From UBA967 sp044375555 (GTDB taxonomy: Bacteria > Verrucomicrobiota > Verrucomicrobiia > Chthoniobacterales > Terrimicrobiaceae), in assembly GCA_044375555.1 (NCBI GenBank), contig JBILML010000006.1, positions 1 through 64,000 of the forward strand: a stretch of 64,000 bases of DNA. Direction: 5' to 3'. The notes beneath the pieces are model-generated. The model did no database searches, had not been told where the DNA came from, and worked only from the letters and a program-made list of their open reading frames with translations. Positions 37,900-47,430 of this stretch are shown one piece after another. The translations under genes were made by a program, and so were the position numbers. Within the stretch, counting starts at the first letter, position 1, and each line of letters starts with the position of its first letter.

Positions 37900-38036
37900 A
37901 TTGACATGAACAACTGCTCGCGGAATCACCCGATAGTCTGACGGCTCGAAGGTTTGATCCCTTTCTGCAAACTGATTTCCGTGCGGTGATCTTCAAAATG
38001 TTTTCCGCAGCCTGAACACTGTGGAAGGATTGAATC

Positions 38037-38561
38037 ATGTTACCGAATTTTGTGCTCGTCGGCTTCATGGGCTGCGGCAAGACCACGGTGGGACGCCGCC
38101 TCGCGTCCATCACCGGTCATCGCTTCGTCGATGCCGACGAGTTGATCGTGAAAGATCAGAAGAAAAGCATTTCCGCCATTTTTTCGGAAAAGGGCGAGGA
38201 GGGGTTTCGTGAGATCGAAGAGCGTGTCATTGCCGATCTGGTGGGCGTCGCCGGCATCATTCTCTCCACTGGGGGCGGCGCCATTCTTCGGGAGGCCAAT
38301 CGCATTTCGCTCAAAAAAATCGGCATCATCATCTGGCTCGACGCCCAGCCCGAGGTCCTTTTTGAACGGGCCATTCGCAGCGGACGCCGCCCTTTGCTCC
38401 AAAATGAAAACCCGCGCCAAGTCTTCGACTCGCTCCTGGAGTCCCGCCGACCCATCTACGAATCCACGGCGGACTTTCGCTTCGACTCCACCGGCATCGA
38501 TCACGACGAGGTCTCCCGCAAGGTTCTCGATCTGGCCATGCGCCAATCCCGGGAACCCTGA
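38037..38561 (+). CDS. aroK: Shikimate kinase
   Basis: A 174-residue enzyme that phosphorylates shikimate at C3 in chorismate synthesis. The P-loop is FMGCGKTTVGRRLAS (residues ~9-23). The shikimate-binding DADELI follows, then the GGGAI glycine stretch and a lid with RRPLLQ. An AAGGA-like sequence lies about 10 bases before the ATG. No other aro genes are adjacent. Confidence 0.95.
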   Translation: MLPNFVLVGFMGCGKTTVGRRLASITGHRFVDADELIVKDQKKSISAIFSEKGEEGFREIEERVIADLVGVAGIILSTGGGAILREANRISLKKIGIIIWLDAQPEVLFERAIRSGRRPLLQNENPRQVFDSLLESRRPIYESTADFRFDSTGIDHDEVSRKVLDLAMRQSREP

Positions 38562-38565
38562 TTTT

Positions 38566-39369
38566 TTAAAGTCGCGCCACGCCTGAGAGGACTTGGGCTG
38601 CGGTTTGGCCTTGGTTGCGGAGGGTTTGGATTTCGAGTCCGCCTGTGCGTTTGGCCAGGCGGTTTCCTTGGGCATCGCATACGAGCGGGCAGTGGAACCA
38701 CTCGGGTGGCTTCGCGCCGAGGGCTTGATGCAGGAGGATTTGGCGGGCGGTGGAGGTGAGGAGATCGGCGCCCCGGACGACCTCCGTGATTCCGGTGAGG
38801 ATGTCGTCCACCACAACCGCGAGTTCGTAGGCCGGGATGTCGTCGCGGTTCCAAATCAGAAAATCGCCAAAGTCTCTGCCGGTGAGTTTTTCGACAGCGC
38901 CGAAATTTCCATCCCGAAAGGAAATCGTCTCCCCGTCCGGCACGCGAAACCGCCAATTCAAGCCGGCCGGGGAGGCGAAGGATTTTGCTTCCTCCGGATC
39001 GCGTCGCCAATGGCTCGGGAAAATCGGTTCTTCGCAATGAGGGGCGAGGGTGGAGATTTCCTTTCGCGAACGGTGGCAGGGGTAAAGAAAGCCGGCATCG
39101 CGGAGGCACTCCCATGCTTTGAGATAATGGGCGCGGCGTTGACTTTGAAAAACCGGCTCCCCGTCCCAATCGAGGCCCAGCCATTTCAAGTCCTCCATGG
39201 CGACGGTGGCGAACTTGGGTTGGCACCGGTGGGGGTCGAGGTCCTCGATTCGGAGGAGGATTTCGCCTCCGGCGTCGCGAGCGCGGCGGTGAGCGGTCGA
39301 GAAGGTGGCGGCATGGCCGATGTGGAGAAGTCCGGTCGGCGTGGGAGCGATTCGGCCTCGGTAGCTCAT
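38566..39369 (-). CDS. gluQ: Glutamyl-Q tRNA(Asp) synthetase
   Basis: A 267-residue protein like the catalytic half of glutamyl-tRNA synthetase without an anticodon-binding domain. It attaches glutamate to queuosine in tRNA-Asp. The class I motif is TPTGLLHIGHAATF and the KMSKS-like loop is NRLAKRTGG. A Cys/His set near CHRSRKEISTLAPHCEE probably binds zinc. The length matches GluQ rather than GltX. It is convergent with aroK, four bases between the ends. Confidence 0.93.
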   Translation of the reverse strand: MSYRGRIAPTPTGLLHIGHAATFSTAHRRARDAGGEILLRIEDLDPHRCQPKFATVAMEDLKWLGLDWDGEPVFQSQRRAHYLKAWECLRDAGFLYPCHRSRKEISTLAPHCEEPIFPSHWRRDPEEAKSFASPAGLNWRFRVPDGETISFRDGNFGAVEKLTGRDFGDFLIWNRDDIPAYELAVVVDDILTGITEVVRGADLLTSTARQILLHQALGAKPPEWFHCPLVCDAQGNRLAKRTGGLEIQTLRNQGQTAAQVLSGVARL

Positions 39370-39446
39370 TGCGTGGGGAGGGGCGGGAAAAAATTCATGA
39401 AAATCTCCTTGGAAAGCTTCTGCAAAATAGCACCCTGCGAAAAAGG

Positions 39447-40604
39447 ATGTTCCGCGAAATTACCACAAAAATCATCCGCTCCCGGAAAGAGGCTTTCGAT
39501 TTGGAGGAGGAGTTCTCCGAGCTCTACGCGGCCTTGCCGTCTCCGAATGTCTATTTTTCCCCCGAGTGGGTTTACACATGGCTTTCGACACTGGGCCGGA
39601 GGCACGAGGTGTTTTTTGTGATCGCGATTTCGGACGGTCATCTTGCGGGAGTGTGGCCGTTTTTTGAATACCCGCTCCCCGCTTTTGGCAAGGCCTTGCT
39701 GCCGGCGGCTTCGCAGGCGGCCGATCTTTTCGATCCTGTGGGGACCCCTGAGGCTCGGGAACCGTTGGTGCGCGCGCTGATGGAGGCGCTGGGGGAATTC
39801 AACTTCGCTTGGCTGCCATTGCTCACACGGAATTTTGCCGAGGAAGTCCTCGAGCCTGTTATGAATGTGCAGCGCCACCCGCATCTCCTGCGGCAGCGCA
39901 CGCCGAGGTTTCTGGTCGATTTGGATCGATTCACGGATTTCACTTCCTACACGGCCACGGTTTTCGGCCCCAAGACGCGCCAAAATCTCCGGCGCAAAGC
40001 TCGTAAACTTTCCGAGATCGGCGAAGTCGAAATGCGAACCCTCGACACGGCTCAAGAGATCGAGCCTTGGATTCCCAAGATGGTTGAGCTGGAGAAGGGG
40101 AGTTGGAAATGGCAGGAGCGCGCCGGGATTTTTCAACTCGCGGAGATGCGGGGCTTCTATCAAATCCTGCTGGAAAACCTCGCCAAAAGCCGCCGGGTGC
40201 GGGTTTGCATCCTTACGGTGGATGGCCGATTGGTGGCTCACGAGATCGGGTTTCTGGGAATGGATTCGTATTGCATGCACAGCACGGTTTTCGACCCCGA
40301 GTTTGCGGCGAACAGCCCCGGGCGGTTGCTCATGCTTTTCTCGATCCAGAAATGCATCGAAGAGAAGCGGCGGATTTACGACTTCCTACAAAACGACGCT
40401 GAGTTCAAACGCCAGATGTCCACCAGTGAATCGCGCCTCTGGGACTGGATCATTCTCCCGAATTCCTTACGAGGCCGCCTCTGGAAGTATCTCATCCGAG
40501 CGGTGCAATTGTGGAGGGATTGGCGCTACAATCCCACGCGGCGTGAGGGTTCGCTGGAGAGGGAGATGATGGCGTCTGCCGCTGCGGAGAATGCCAAGGA
40601 GTGA
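39447..40604 (+). CDS. FemAB/BcsL-like GNAT-fold acetyltransferase
   Basis: A 385-residue protein from the ATG at 39447, which follows an AAAAGG ribosome-binding sequence. The C-terminal half has the acetyltransferase_6 (BioF2-like/CelD) features: KTRQNLRRKARKL, then a GNAT core with RVCILTVDGRLVAHEIGF and a late CoA-site segment. Such proteins often act in exopolysaccharide or cell-wall modification. No polysaccharide genes are adjacent, so the substrate is unknown. Confidence 0.8.
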   Translation: MFREITTKIIRSRKEAFDLEEEFSELYAALPSPNVYFSPEWVYTWLSTLGRRHEVFFVIAISDGHLAGVWPFFEYPLPAFGKALLPAASQAADLFDPVGTPEAREPLVRALMEALGEFNFAWLPLLTRNFAEEVLEPVMNVQRHPHLLRQRTPRFLVDLDRFTDFTSYTATVFGPKTRQNLRRKARKLSEIGEVEMRTLDTAQEIEPWIPKMVELEKGSWKWQERAGIFQLAEMRGFYQILLENLAKSRRVRVCILTVDGRLVAHEIGFLGMDSYCMHSTVFDPEFAANSPGRLLMLFSIQKCIEEKRRIYDFLQNDAEFKRQMSTSESRLWDWIILPNSLRGRLWKYLIRAVQLWRDWRYNPTRREGSLEREMMASAAAENAKE

Positions 40605-40623
40605 TCGGAAAACCTGAGACCGT

Positions 40624-41277
40624 TCAGCCGCCGTAGCGTTCGGACCAAAGGCGGCGGAATTCGCGCATGTGGTCCACCACGCGATTGCGGATCGAAAAAA
40701 CCAAACGCCGCGCGTGGTTGGCTCGGCGGCGGTCGAGCGTTCCGGAGTCAGCGAGGTTTTGGGCGGCTTCGAGGGCATCATTCGCGGCTTTCAAGGCGCG
40801 CTTGAGGTAGGCGATGGTCATTCCGATTTCTGTTTGGTCTTGTCCACACAGAGCGGCGGCGAGCTTGGCTCCGCAGATCGCGGATCGGGTGGCAAAGCGG
40901 ACGGCTTCCGGGTGCTCCCTTAAGTCCTCACGGGTATCGAAGAGTCGATTGATCCATTTGTGGAGGCGAAGCGTGTCGGCGTAGACCGGAGATTGGGTGA
41001 ATTCCTCGAACTCGTCGTCACCTTCCTCCTCTTCGTCCTCGAGAACAAATTCAGGTGTTTCCTGTTCTTCGTCCTCTTCCTCGTCGTCAACCGAGGCCTC
41101 GTAAATGCTCCACCCCATTTCCTCGGCGATGATCTCGTCGCGGTTCGGGTGGTCCATGTAGGTCTCGAGGAGACGGAAGTATTTTTCGGTGTTTCGGTCC
41201 TGTTCCTGAAGGAAGCGCTCCCACACATACTCGTCCCAAACTTCCTCGGGCTGAAAATCGTCGTCTTTGTCCGACAT
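40624..41277 (-). CDS. Acidic hypothetical protein
   Basis: A 217-residue soluble protein with a strongly acidic middle (residues ~70-100, almost all Glu/Asp) between two helical parts. The C-terminal half (SAICGAKLAAALCGQDQ, then ALEAAQNLADSGTL) looks like a helical bundle. I do not recognise a family. It ends ten bases after rlmN on the same strand, so it may be co-transcribed with it. The acidic stretch could bind basic proteins or RNA-binding partners, or be a solvation tail. Confidence 0.7.
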   Translation of the reverse strand: MSDKDDDFQPEEVWDEYVWERFLQEQDRNTEKYFRLLETYMDHPNRDEIIAEEMGWSIYEASVDDEEEDEEQETPEFVLEDEEEEGDDEFEEFTQSPVYADTLRLHKWINRLFDTREDLREHPEAVRFATRSAICGAKLAAALCGQDQTEIGMTIAYLKRALKAANDALEAAQNLADSGTLDRRRANHARRLVFSIRNRVVDHMREFRRLWSERYGG

Positions 41278-41287
41278 GGGAGAACCG

Positions 41288-42358
41288 CTAATTCAAGACC
41301 GATCCCGGCGCAAAGGATTTTTCCACTTGGAGGCGGAGTTGTCCGCAAGCGGCGGCGATGTCGTGACCCTTCTCGCGGCGCAGGGTGGCCTCGGCGCCGG
41401 CGTTTCGGAGGATGCCGAGAAACTCCTCCTGGCGCGGTTCGTCGGGTCGATCCCATTCAAGTCCCTCCACGGTGTTGTAGGGAATGAGGTTCACCTTGGC
41501 ATTCACACGCCGCGCCTGTTGCGCAAGAAGACGAGCCTGCTCGGGCGAGTCGTTGATGTCGCGGATCAGAATGTATTCAAAAGTGAGCCGCTGTTTTTTG
41601 ATGCCGACATATTCCTCACAGGCGGAGAGGAGTTCCTCGATCGGGTATTTTTTATTCACCGGCATGATCCGGCCGCGGACCTCATCGGTGGCGCCGTGGA
41701 AGGAAATCGCGAGACGCACTTGCAGTGGTTGGGCAGCGAGGTCGCGGATGCGCGGGGCGAGGCCAGAGGTCGAAACCGTCATGTGCCGCGCTCCGATGCC
41801 GACTCCCCACGGGGCGTTGAGGATGGAGATCGCACGAAGGAGATTGTCGTAGTTCGCCATCGGCTCTCCCATGCCCATGAAGACGATGTTGTTGATCTTC
41901 TCGCCGCTCTGGGCCTCGACTTGCAGGAACTGATCCACAATCTCGGCGGCGGTGAGGTTTCGTTTCCAACCATCGAGCCCGCTGGCGCAAAATTTGCATC
42001 CGTAGGCGCAACCGACCTGGCTGGAGATGCAAATCGTCCGGCGGTCCGAGGCTTCGCCATAAAGAGCCGGGGAGGCGGGAATCAGGACGCTTTCGATGAG
42101 TTGGCCGTCGGCGAGTCGAAAGAGAAATTTGCGCGTGGTGTCTTTCGAGCCGGTTTCGCGGACTTTTTCGAGGCGCCGGGTTGGGAAATTGTCGGCGAGG
42201 TTTTGGCGAATGCTGGCTGGAAGGTTCGACATGTCAGTCCAATCCCGCACGCGGCGACGGAAAAGCCAGTCGAGCACTTGGCCGGCGCGGTAGGTGGGCT
42301 GGCCCAATTCCTGCATGCGGGCCTCCCATTCGGTTTTGGTGAGTGATAGGGCGTCCAT
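41288..42358 (-). CDS. rlmN: Dual-specificity 23S rRNA/tRNA adenine-C2 methyltransferase RlmN
   Basis: A 356-residue radical SAM enzyme. The [4Fe-4S] motif is CAYGCKFC (C-x3-C-x2-C), followed by SAM-binding GMGEPMANYDN. A conserved Cys lies near the C-terminus (AAACGQL). It methylates A2503 of 23S rRNA and A37 of some tRNAs. The ATG at 42358 was chosen because similarity starts at DALSLTKTEWE; the frame is open further upstream. It begins six bases after the membrane glycosyltransferase gene ends. Confidence 0.95.
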   Translation of the reverse strand: MDALSLTKTEWEARMQELGQPTYRAGQVLDWLFRRRVRDWTDMSNLPASIRQNLADNFPTRRLEKVRETGSKDTTRKFLFRLADGQLIESVLIPASPALYGEASDRRTICISSQVGCAYGCKFCASGLDGWKRNLTAAEIVDQFLQVEAQSGEKINNIVFMGMGEPMANYDNLLRAISILNAPWGVGIGARHMTVSTSGLAPRIRDLAAQPLQVRLAISFHGATDEVRGRIMPVNKKYPIEELLSACEEYVGIKKQRLTFEYILIRDINDSPEQARLLAQQARRVNAKVNLIPYNTVEGLEWDRPDEPRQEEFLGILRNAGAEATLRREKGHDIAAACGQLRLQVEKSFAPGSVLN

Positions 42359-42363
42359 AAAAA

Positions 42364-44370
42364 CTACTCCCGGCGGGACCAGCGGTCGCGATCGGCATAA
42401 AGGATGCATTCGCCATCGATCGGCAGTGGGGTGAAAAAGGGAAGGGCGAATTGGAGAGGATCTGGCGGGGGACGCTCGATGAGCAGCACCCAATCATCGT
42501 AGGGGCCTTTGTAGATCTCGGAGAAGAGTCGGCGATTGCCGGTGACCGGGGTGAGGTAAATGCCGGAAATGGATTCCCCGAGGAGCCGGAAGTCACTGAT
42601 GCGGGTGAAATCCTTCATCGTTTTTGGAAGCAGGATCGAGTGGCGGTCCGCATACCAAGCCACGGCCCAAGGCATGTCGGAGGCGATGATTTCGTTTTGT
42701 TCAAACCACTCGCCCAGGATCGCGATGAATGGTGGCACATACGGTGGCCACTGGATCGCGGCTACGGGCTTGGAAACGAGGCGGGAGAGGAGCGGGAGCG
42801 CCGAGATCAGAATCAAAAAAATAAGGAATGCGGTGCGAAGGGATGGGGTGGAAATTCCAAGACGGCTCCAAAGTTCGAGGACGAATGCGAGTCCGAAGAA
42901 AATAAAAACGGGCAGGAAGAGAACATGGAGTTGGTTCGAGTGGATCGGGCCATCGACTCCGCAGAGAGCCATGCCGAGCCAGGCGCCAAACCACATGAGC
43001 AGAACGGCGCGGCGGAAAAGCTCGGTGGATGGGGGTTGGAATTTGTGAAGGAGGGATGCAAAAAACATGAGCGCCAGCAGATTCATCCCGAGAAAGGAGA
43101 GGATTTGGCCCGAGTGGATTCCGAGGGCGGTGGTGAGGCGGTTGAGGGTGCGTGTGGCGTTGAAAGTCGGCGCATCCGTCAGAGAGCGAAGGTAGCCGGA
43201 CTCGGATTCCAAGGCGGGAGCCAGCAATTCGTAGCCGGCAATGCCGAAGGGATTTCCACAGACCTCCTGATTACGCCACAGCCAAGGCGCAACAACGATC
43301 AGAGCGCCGGCCAATGCGGCGAGGACGGCGATCCCGCGTGGCCGAAAAACCATGCCGGCGAAAACCAGCCAGCTCAGAAAAATCCAAGTCGCCGCGCCGT
43401 GGGCAAGAATCAGGAGGCCGAAGAGGAGCCCCGTCGTCAAAGCCCACATCGCACCGACTCGGCGATCGGAATGTTCCAAAGCCCGGAGGGTCGTCCAGCA
43501 CACGCCGGAAAAAATCAGCAACATCAACATCTGCGGCAGGCCCGAGAGAGAAAACTCCCAGAAGAGATCGGTGAGCAGAATCATCGTGCAGCCGAGCGCG
43601 GCGAGTTTGGGGTCGAAAAGCCGCCGCGCGATGAGGAACCAGACTCCCACGGAAATCAGAAAGAAGAGGATCGCGGTGCCGGCGATCATCCGGTCGGCGA
43701 TGTAAACGACATCGAGCGGGCCGAGTTTCCACTGGGATTGGACGATTTTCAGAGGCAGGGCGTTGGCCAGGGGATTGAGGGGGGACTGGAAGAAATCCGG
43801 GAATTTGTGGGTTGGAACTGGCTTGCCGGCTTGCTCGAGCTGGCGGATGGCGAATGGGCGGAGGTAATTGGTGGAAAATCCCTGGCCGGCGGCGAGGGCG
43901 CGGGCGATTTGGGCTTGATCCATGGCGGTCGGAGAGGAGAGGCCGCGAAATTGGACGAAGAGATAGAGGCAAGCCAAGGTCGCTACCAAGGCGGCGACAG
44001 CGATCCAGCGGACCGCCGGTAGGGAGGGAATTTTCGAGAGATTCGCCGCGAAGTCACGCAGCCGTTCGGATCGTTTTGGTTTTTCTGGCTCGGGCTCGGG
44101 ATTTGGCGGCGGGTTGGGAGCGGTTTCGAGAATTGGCTCGGGAGCGGTTTCGGGAATGGGCTCCGGTGGAGTCTCGATCGGCCCGGCAGTGGGCTTTCGT
44201 CCTCGTTTTTTGACTGTCGGCGCCGGGAGGGGGGTGGCTGGTTCGGCTGTTTTTTTGGTGCGAGGTTTCTTTGTATTCTCGGCGGGTGGCTTGGCCTTTG
44301 GGGGGCGACCTCTTTTTTTGGGTGGGGCCGGATTTTCGGCGATTTCCTCGTTGTTTGGAGATTCCGACAT
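42364..44370 (-). CDS. GT-C-type membrane glycosyltransferase-like protein with AT-hook-like N-terminus
   Basis: A 668-residue protein from the ATG at 44370. Residues 1-110 are a Pro/Lys/Glu-rich tail with two KKRGR(P/K)P-type AT-hook-like motifs (18-25 and 54-60). About 9-11 membrane helices follow from ~117. An early loop has an acidic residue and GQGFS (AMDQAQIARALAAGQGFS), as in GT-C/ArnT-like enzymes that use polyprenyl sugar donors. The C-terminal ~120 residues form an extracytoplasmic domain. It starts five bases after the NtrC-type gene ends. The AT-hooks may instead be a basic membrane-proximal linker. Confidence 0.75.
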   Translation of the reverse strand: MSESPNNEEIAENPAPPKKRGRPPKAKPPAENTKKPRTKKTAEPATPLPAPTVKKRGRKPTAGPIETPPEPIPETAPEPILETAPNPPPNPEPEPEKPKRSERLRDFAANLSKIPSLPAVRWIAVAALVATLACLYLFVQFRGLSSPTAMDQAQIARALAAGQGFSTNYLRPFAIRQLEQAGKPVPTHKFPDFFQSPLNPLANALPLKIVQSQWKLGPLDVVYIADRMIAGTAILFFLISVGVWFLIARRLFDPKLAALGCTMILLTDLFWEFSLSGLPQMLMLLIFSGVCWTTLRALEHSDRRVGAMWALTTGLLFGLLILAHGAATWIFLSWLVFAGMVFRPRGIAVLAALAGALIVVAPWLWRNQEVCGNPFGIAGYELLAPALESESGYLRSLTDAPTFNATRTLNRLTTALGIHSGQILSFLGMNLLALMFFASLLHKFQPPSTELFRRAVLLMWFGAWLGMALCGVDGPIHSNQLHVLFLPVFIFFGLAFVLELWSRLGISTPSLRTAFLIFLILISALPLLSRLVSKPVAAIQWPPYVPPFIAILGEWFEQNEIIASDMPWAVAWYADRHSILLPKTMKDFTRISDFRLLGESISGIYLTPVTGNRRLFSEIYKGPYDDWVLLIERPPPDPLQFALPFFTPLPIDGECILYADRDRWSRRE

Positions 44371-44375
44371 TCGAT

Positions 44376-45743
<1,368 letters not shown>

Positions 45744-45789
45744 TTTGTCTCTTCATCCAGCACGCGAGGGCCGGGAAATGGAAAGGCGG

Positions 45790-46074
45790 TTAGTAATCGA
45801 GCGAAACAGGTTCCGGCGGAATGTAGATGCCGGGGAGCGGTTCGCAAATCCGCAATTTCGAGTTCCATTGACCGCCGGACTCCAAGCATTTGTTGATTTG
45901 CAAAAAGTCTGGATCGAAGCCGTGGATCATAAACAGGGAAAAATAGTAACCGCCAATGAGCAAAAACACCGTTCCAAGGAGCATGAGGACGGGCTTGACC
46001 GGGAACAGTTCGCTCAAGTTTTCCAAGGTATTAGAACGAGAAAAAGCGTCCTTGTTGGGCAGGGGGGGATTCAT
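45790..46074 (-). CDS. Small single-TM hypothetical protein
   Basis: A 94-residue protein from the ATG at 46074, with one strong membrane helix (about 28-50, LMLLGTVFLLIGGYYF). The short exported tail has two Cys (INKCLESGGQWNSKLRICEP). The Cys pair could form a disulfide in the periplasm. It lies 46 bases upstream of the NtrC-type gene on the same strand. It is not recognised. Similar small proteins with a signal anchor and C...W...C tail occur in many diderms. Confidence 0.6.
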   Translation of the reverse strand: MNPPLPNKDAFSRSNTLENLSELFPVKPVLMLLGTVFLLIGGYYFSLFMIHGFDPDFLQINKCLESGGQWNSKLRICEPLPGIYIPPEPVSLDY

Positions 46075-46196
46075 CTTTGAGCGATTGCCTAGCACCTTTC
46101 CCAAGGACGGGCAATGGTTTCGAAGCGCGCGCATGAAATTTTCTCCAAGGGGTCATACCGCTTGCCAGACGGGTGCATTCGCTGAACGATCCATCC

Positions 46197-46583
46197 ATGA
46201 ATCAGGTGAAGGACACGTTGCGCGCCACGGTGAGGATCGGCTATGACGGCCGAGTGCATAAACAGTTCCGTGGCCCGAAAGCCGACGAGCGGTTTGCGAA
46301 CGAGGTGAGGGTTCTGCAATATCTCGATCGAAGGAAGTGCCCGTTTGTTCCCCGGTTGCTCGAGCACGACCCGCAAACTTTGCAGATGGTGACATCCAAT
46401 TGCGGGATGCGGGTGGATCACCTCGACGATGAGCGCCTGAAGGAGTTGTTCGCCGAGTTGGAAAAATTCGGAGTGCGGCATGACGATGCGGAGATGCGGA
46501 ATGTGACTTACCGGCGATCCGACGGTCGGTTTTGTCTGATTGATTTTGAATTCGCCACGATCCTGGATCCCAAAGTCGCCTGA
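46197..46583 (+). CDS. Minimal protein-kinase-like fold (128 residues)
   Basis: A 128-residue protein from the ATG at 46197 (an upstream GTG at 46173 is in frame). It has the ordered kinase marks of a compact RIO/LPS-kinase-like fold. A strand-loop reads RIGYDGRVHKQF with K22 as candidate ATP-binding Lys. E36 lies in the candidate helix C (FANEVRVLQYL). The catalytic loop is H95-x-D97-x4-N102 (HDDAEMRN), and D116 lies in the DFG-like LIDFEFA. It ends ten residues after the DFE, so the usual activation segment and lower C-lobe are missing. Normal kinase domains are about 250-300 residues. It overlaps the PP2C gene by one base. Activity and target are unknown. Confidence 0.7.
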   Translation: MNQVKDTLRATVRIGYDGRVHKQFRGPKADERFANEVRVLQYLDRRKCPFVPRLLEHDPQTLQMVTSNCGMRVDHLDDERLKELFAELEKFGVRHDDAEMRNVTYRRSDGRFCLIDFEFATILDPKVA

Positions 46584-47419
46584 TGAAAAAACAGAAAATG
46601 CCACTCGCGGCCGCCCTGTCTTGGAGCGGACACACGGATTGCGGGAAGGTCCGCAAAAACAACGAGGATTCCTTTCTTGGGCTCTTAATCGACGCCAGCG
46701 GGGCGAGATACCTCGGAAAAATCGGGGAAGCGGATTCCGCCGGCACGGATTTCGTATTTGCTGTGAGTGACGGGATGGGCGGCGCCATGGCGGGGGAGTT
46801 CGCGAGCAAGATCGCGGTGGAAAAAATCACCAAATTCCTGCCACCTTTTTTTGAACGCACATCCGACGAGTGCTCGTCCACTTTCGAGGCCGTCTTGCGC
46901 GACATTTTTGCCGAGATCCACCGGGCTCTCGAGTATTTGGGATCGAGCTACGAGGAGTGCCGCGACATGGGCGCCACGCTCAGCCTGTGTTGGTTCACGC
47001 CGCATTGGATGTATTTCGCCCATGTGGGGGATAGTCGGATTTACCGGCTTCCAAAAAATGGGCCCATGACGCAGATCACGGAGGATGACACCTATGTCGC
47101 CTGGCTTCAACGAAGCGGGAAAATCAATGAGCGGGAGGCGAAATCCCACCCTCGTCGCAATGTGCTGCAGAAATCGCTGGGGGGAGGGCACCAATTTGCG
47201 GAGCCGCAGGTCGGGGCTGTGGCCTTGCAGTCGGGCGACCGGTTTCTGCTTTGCACCGATGGCGTCACTGACGGGCTCTACGATGAGCGGCTCGAGGAGT
47301 TTCTCCGCGCGTCGCAGGACGACCCTGGAAAAAACATCGTTCGCCTCGCGATAGAGGCTTCGGGACGGGACAACGCCACGGCGATGGTGATCGATGTCCT
47401 CGATCCGTCAGCCAAATAG
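46583..47419 (+). CDS. PP2C-family protein serine/threonine phosphatase
   Basis: A 278-residue metal-dependent phosphatase with all usual motifs: GKVRKNNEDSF, VSDGMGG, DMGATLSLCWF, HVGDSRIYRL, CTDGVTDGL and GRDNATAMVI. The metal-binding Asp residues are conserved. It lacks a membrane segment, so it is cytoplasmic. Translation starts within the stop of the kinase-like gene (TGATG), so the two are made together. They probably act on the same substrate, perhaps an FHA-bound target, although the FHA protein of the window lies 41 kb away. Confidence 0.92.
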   Translation: MKKQKMPLAAALSWSGHTDCGKVRKNNEDSFLGLLIDASGARYLGKIGEADSAGTDFVFAVSDGMGGAMAGEFASKIAVEKITKFLPPFFERTSDECSSTFEAVLRDIFAEIHRALEYLGSSYEECRDMGATLSLCWFTPHWMYFAHVGDSRIYRLPKNGPMTQITEDDTYVAWLQRSGKINEREAKSHPRRNVLQKSLGGGHQFAEPQVGAVALQSGDRFLLCTDGVTDGLYDERLEEFLRASQDDPGKNIVRLAIEASGRDNATAMVIDVLDPSAK

Positions 47420-47430
47420 GGTGGGGTAGA

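Noticed and set aside
36406..37929. A 507-codon open frame on the minus strand
   Set aside because: It is antisense to dnaB, which is certain.
37861..38036. Possible tRNA or small RNA gene after dnaB
   Set aside because: Only one 6-bp hairpin is present, with no cloverleaf-like arms or tRNA-type T-loop.
42451..44022. A 523-codon open frame on the + strand
   Set aside because: It is antisense to the GT-C-like membrane gene; the translated product is unusually polar and unlike any domain.
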